Made by a program: the position numbers and the translations under genes
Assembly: GCA_022410635.1 (NCBI GenBank)
Contig: JAJVDF010000217.1
Span: 101,517-165,516, forward strand
Direction of reading: 5' to 3'
Source of the DNA: Tretioscincus oriximinensis
Taxonomy: Eukaryota; Chordata; Lepidosauria; Squamata; Gymnophthalmidae
Length of the DNA stretch: 64,000 nucleotides
The notes under the pieces: generated by a model
The model's input: only the letters and a program-made list of their open reading frames with translations
What the model was told of the DNA's origin: nothing
Databases searched by the model: none
Shown: positions 60,068-64,000 of the stretch, one piece after another
Layout: each line of letters starts with the position of its first letter
Position numbering within the stretch: position 1 is the stretch's first letter

Positions 60068-61012
60068 ATTTGCAAAAGAGCTCCCCCTGTGGATTGTATG
60101 CGAACTGCATGCACCCAGGGCAAAGCCACACAGCTTTCGCTCCTGGTTTTCCCCCTAGTGAGAACATAAGAACATAAGAAGAGCCACACTGGATCAGGCC
60201 ACAGCCCATCAAGTCCAGCATTCTGTGTCACACAGAGGCCCACCAGATGCACCTGGGCAGTCCGAACAGAGGAAAGCAAAATATGCTGCTCCTGTTCGTG
60301 ACTCCCTGCAAATGGTATTTCAAGAGTCCTGCCTGTTGCTCCATCCCGGGGGCTACATCCAGACAACTATCCTAGTATCCATTTATACCCTTAGTGTCCA
60401 TAAACCTGTCTAGTCCTGTCTTGAAACTATCCAAGCTGTTAGCTACCACTACCTGTTCAGGAAGTAAATTCCACAGGCCGATGACCCTCTGGGTGAAAAA
60501 ATACTTCCCTTTGTCTGTTCTCACTTTTCTACCCAACAGTTTCAAGGAGTGCCCTCTGGTCCTTGTGTTGTGTGATAGAGAAAACATTTTTTCTCTATTC
60601 ACCCTGTCGATCCCATGCATGATTTTGTACACTTCAATCAAATCACCCCTCAAACGTCTCCTTTCAAGGCTGAAGAGGCCCAGACGTTGCAGCCTTGCTT
60701 CGTAAGGGAGGTGCTCCAGACCCTTGATCATTTTTGTTGCCCTTTTCTGCACCTTCTCCAGTTCCAAAATATCTCTCTTGAGATGTGGTGACCAGAATTG
60801 AACACATAGCCATAGCGAAAGAGCTCCCCCTGTGGATTATAGGTGAACTGCGTGCACCCAGTGTAAAGCCACACAGCTTATGCTCCCATCCCCCCCCCCC
60901 CCGGTGAAAAAGAAAGAGCCGTGGCAAAAGAGCGCCCCCTGCAAATTACAGGGGAACTGCATATGCCCAGTGCAAAGCCACACAGCTTTTCCTCTCATTT
61001 TTCCCCTAGTGG
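60068..61012. repeat. Three-unit tandem repeat (about 95-105 bp) split by a CR1
   Basis: Unit 1 at 60068-60158, unit 2 at 60813-60905, unit 3 at 60910-61012. Each has AAAGAGCKCCCCCTG, a GAACTGCRTRYRCCCAG block, AAAGCCACACAGCTT and a CCCCTAGTG or CCCCGGTG end. Units 1 and 2 are separated only by the CR1 insertion. Confidence 0.8.
60159..60812 (-). mobile_element. CR1 group A, minus, inserted in the tandem array
   Basis: Starts AGAACATAAGAACATAAGAA, the complement of the octamer tail, and runs through the 3' UTR and ORF2 end (open for 131 codons on the minus strand, 60372-60767) to GGTGACCAGAATTGAACACA. It lacks the palindrome. I see no target duplication. Confidence 0.9.
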
Positions 61013-61444
61013 GAATGCAGCCTTAGGCTCCTACTAAGTAGACTAATAGTTAATATACTGATTTAATTATAGACATATATGGTAGAAACAGTTGAGGCAG
61101 GAGATGAGACGGATAAAAATATTTATGGCTGGTAATGACGGTGGATTTTATTTGAAGATGGATCTATAGAGACTTACCTGCTTTATTCATGCATTACCGT
61201 CCCACTTTTTCAATTAAGATTAAAATCCTCCTGACAGGCGATACCAAATAATTAAAAGCTATTACATTTAAAGTGGAATGTAGAATCAGTTGTTCTTTTC
61301 AACTTCATCTGCTGTCAAAACTGGGCGTAGGCATATGAAGTGATAGAAACCCTGAGATAAGCTGGGATGAGATGGAGGAAACGGAGCAGCAGAATAAACT
61401 TAGGTTTTCAGTGGCCCAGAATAATTTTTTTTTAAATTTACACA
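61013..61444. other. Unique AT-rich sequence, candidate conserved element
   Basis: 61080-61310 is complex and rich in homeodomain-type cores (GATTTAATTATAG, CAATTAAGATTAAAATCC, CAAATAATTAAAAGC). No repeat is recognised. Confidence 0.35.
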
Positions 61445-61540
61445 GTCAAGCTGCAACATCTGGGTCTCGTCAACATCTGGGTCTCTTCAGCCTTGGAAAT
61501 GATGTTGAAGGGGGGATCTAATTGAAGCGTATAAATCTGA
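61445..61540 (+). mobile_element. CR1 ORF2 scrap with a short duplication
   Basis: AAGCTGCAACATCTGGGTCT followed by CGTCAACATCTGGGTCTCTT (the ACATCTGGGTCTC unit is doubled), then GGATCTAATTGAAGCGTATA. Confidence 0.7.
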
Positions 61541-61544
61541 AGTG

Positions 61545-62054
61545 GTTTCAGAAGCATGTGAAGAAGCAACCCTTGGTCTTGTTGGAGACGCTGAGCCCTT
61601 AAGCAGCAGGCTGGAGTGCTNTGCGCTCCTGCGATGTCTAGTGGTTTTGTTGACGTTCATAAGGATATTCTTCCAGCGGGAAAGAGGTACTCTGCCCCTC
61701 CTGCGAAATTGGGGTCCCTGTAAGTCCAAACATCGTGTGGAAAAAATATATGCAAGAATCACAACACTATTTTGAGCCATAATATAGGAAGAATGGAAGC
61801 TAATGCCTGAAACTATAAATCCCTTATATAGTCTTGACTGTACCTTTAAAATCTGATGGCATATGGTGTGTTTATGCACTGGCAGGCGACCTGGTCATCA
61901 CTGACGTCCGAACCCCCAGGATTCCTTTTGGGGCCTTGAGATCTGAGAGTTNCTCCTTCCTTGACTCCCAGTTATTGCAATGCTCTGCCCACCTTAGTTG
62001 GTTCTGTTTCTCTGAGACTGTTTGGCTGCTCGTCTTTCTTTGCCCTTTCTCTAC
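61545..62054. other. Unique sequence
   Basis: Nothing recognised. Confidence 0.4.
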
Positions 62055-63310
62055 AGCGTAAGAGGAGCCCTGCTGCATGGGGCCAAAGCCCGTCTGCTCT
62101 TCCTCTCACCCAGTGGCCCACCAATTGCCCCTGGACCCTCTCGAGAAGGCACAACCTTCGTCTGCTCCCGAATCCCTGCAAATGGCATTTTAGGCATCCT
62201 TCCTGTTGCCCTATTCTGAGGGCAAAATGAAGATCTCCATCTTAGTAGCCGCTGGCAAACTTGGCTTCCATGAACTTGGACACCAAAGGTATAAATGGAT
62301 ATTAGGATGGATGTCTGGATGTTGCCTCTGGGATGGAGCAACAGGCAGGACTCCTGAGATACCATTTGCAGGGAGTCATGAACAGGAGCATATTTTGCTT
62401 TCCTCTGTTCGGACTGCCCAGGGGCATCTGGTGGGCCTCTGTGTGACACAGAATGCTGGACTTGATGGACTGTGGCCTGATCCACTATGGCTCTCCTTAT
62501 GTTCTTATGAACTTGCCCAGTCTTAAATCTATACATGCTGTCAGCTTCCACAGCCTCTTCTGGAAGCAAATTTCACAGATGGATGAAAATAAAAACCTCG
62601 TCTGTCCTCTGCTGCCTTTCAGTTTTAAGGAATGCCCCTGGTCCTATTCACCATAGCCATTCCCTGCATGATTTTATGCACTTTAAACATCGCTTCTTAA
62701 ACTCTTTCAAGGCTGAAGAGACCTAGATGTTGCAGACTGATTTCATAAGGGTGGTGTTCCAGGCCCTTGATCATTTTTGTTGCCCTTTTCTGCACCTTCT
62801 CTAGTTCCACTTTTTGAGATGTGATCAGAACTGTACACAATATTCCTAATGGGGCCTCACGATAGATTTATAGAGAGGCAAAACAACACTTGCTGACTTG
62901 TTTTCGGTTCCTTTCCTTATGATCCCTGACACTGAATTTGCTTTTATTGCTGCTGCTGCTGCTGCTGCTGCTGCACATGGAGTCGATTCCTTCATGGAGC
63001 TCCACCAGCACCCCAAGGTCCTTTTCCTGCTCTGTCACAGAAAGCCTTTTGTCCCCATCAGTTGGTAGGAGCAATGGCTGTTCTTTGCCCCAATGTGCAG
63101 GACTTTGCTCTTGCCCAGGTTGAAGTGCGTTTGCCCCTTGGTTTCCCAACTTGCCCAATCTCAAGAGGTCCCTCTGGAGCTCTTTACCATCACAGTCAGT
63201 TTTCATGTCGTCAGCAAACTTGGCTACTTCATTATTTACCTCGGCATCCAGCTCATTTATGAATATGTTCAACAGCATGGGTCCCAGTACTGAACCCGGA
63301 GGGCTCCACT
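62055..63310 (-). mobile_element. CR1, minus, split by a plus CR1 insertion
   Basis: 3' UTR 62058-62278 (GTAAGAGGAGCCCTGCTGCA to GGCTTCCATGAACTTG), then from 62516 the ORF2 end and further upstream ORF2 including the reversed RT end (63160-63300: GTCAGCAAACTTGGCTACTT is the complement of the FADD motif region, then GGTCCCAGTACTGAACCC). A (GCT)10 run lies at 62948-62976. Many frameshifts. Confidence 0.88.
62279..62506 (+). mobile_element. CR1 group A tail with 7-9 bp target duplication
   Basis: A 228-bp insert starting GACACCAAAGGTATAAATGG and ending CTCTCCTTATGTTCTT. ATGAACTTG flanks it at 62270-62278 and 62507-62515 (the AT may also belong to the octamer tail). It has no palindrome and only about 10 coding bases. 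Confidence 0.9.
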
Positions 63311-63644
63311 TCTCACCTCTTTCTATCCAGAGAACGGTCCATTTATTACTCTATTTTCTGTCTTTCTGCTTTCTGTATTTACGGCATATAAATTTCCTAT
63401 ATCAAGGATGGCTTTTGGCTGATGCATGCTCCTGCAATAAAGCCAGCAATTAATTAGAAATGATGTATGTTGCAACTGTGTAGAGTCCTGTATTGGGTTT
63501 AACAAATGACAACACTTCAGAAAGAAGGCTCTGTTCAGGGAATTAATTCTGCCTACTGTGAGGAACAAAAGGATGGTGATAAAATATGTTCACTACAAGC
63601 TCCTGTTGGTCACATTTGAGTTCTAGGTAGGTCTGTTTCGCCAA
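63311..63644. other. Unique sequence
   Basis: Nothing recognised. Confidence 0.4.
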
Positions 63645-63890
63645 TTATGGCCACTCTCTGGCCCAAGGACAACCTGACTATAATAATCCACGATCTGGTA
63701 ACTTCCAGATTGGACTATTATAATGCCCTCTATGTGGGTCTGCTATTGAAGACTGTTTGGAAGCTGCAGCTGCTGTAGAAGATGTTGGGTTTTCTAGTTA
63801 AAACCAGCCTGCACGTGCTTTATTACCAGATGCTAAGGTATGACCTTCAATGTCTATCAAGCAGCACATTTCCCGTGGGATCACTGGAAC
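63645..63890 (+). mobile_element. L2 LINE ORF2 fragment, plus
   Basis: Encodes, with breaks, the block matching VTSRLDYCNALYVGLPLKTV of the L2 at 7042-7935 (here GATTGGACTATTATAATGCC and CTCTATGTGGGTCTGCTATT), then GTGCTTTATTACCAGATGCT. Confidence 0.75.
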
Positions 63891-64000
63891 GATGATATTA
63901 TAGCTTATCTGTATTTTGGGCTTGAGTAGTTATTCAGTTGTTCGTTCATTCAGTTACTGACTTGCTTTTTTATCTTCCTGTAATGAAGATGCTTGGAGTG

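Overview
This is vertebrate nuclear DNA that is almost entirely non-coding and repeat-rich. The mix of CR1, L2 and L1 LINEs, tRNA-headed SINEs with a core resembling the lepidosaur 'Sauria' SINE, and several hAT-like DNA transposon remnants suggests a squamate reptile, probably a lizard; this is an inference from repeat types recalled from memory. No host protein-coding exon can be supported. The long open frames are transposon ORFs, low-complexity tracts, or GC-rich frames that lack an ATG.

Layout. 1-13 kb: old CR1 and SINE copies; a hAT-like element with a perfect 8-bp target duplication (2258-2788); a MITE-like element with three internal tandem units (3959-4623); a 5'-truncated L2 on the minus strand that keeps most of its reverse transcriptase frame (6595-7960); a SINE whose tail has grown into about 185 bp of TTC (9455-9921). 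13-31 kb: CR1 tails, several nested SINEs, a minus-strand solo LTR with a 5-bp duplication (16617-17184), four copies of an unclassified repeat, and some AT-rich unique blocks. 31.4-32.3 kb: a 5'-truncated L1 flanked by a perfect 15-bp duplication. 33.9-40.3 kb: a dense CR1 cluster with head-to-head and nested copies. 40.3-43.2 kb: a CpG island with tandem GC boxes, a CCAAT box, a GCA repeat and a strong splice donor; this looks like the promoter and non-coding first exon of a plus-strand host gene whose other exons are not recognised here. 41.6-44.3 kb: a cluster of foldback (nested palindrome) elements. 44.6-64 kb: more CR1, L2 and SINE copies, two TIR elements, and a roughly 100-bp tandem array split by a CR1.

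Two CR1 groups are present. Group A ends in repeats of TTCTTATG and carries most of the long, less diverged copies. Group B ends in repeats of ATTCTATG, as chicken CR1 does, and is older.

The most interesting signal is a palindrome of about 73 bp (two nearly identical 35-base arms and a 4-5 base loop) found about 20 times, whole or in part. In at least five loci it sits at the same junction in a CR1 3' UTR, so it seems to have been copied as part of a CR1 subfamily. Related copies lie inside longer foldback elements next to the CpG island. I know of no description of a CR1 lineage carrying a foldback hairpin.
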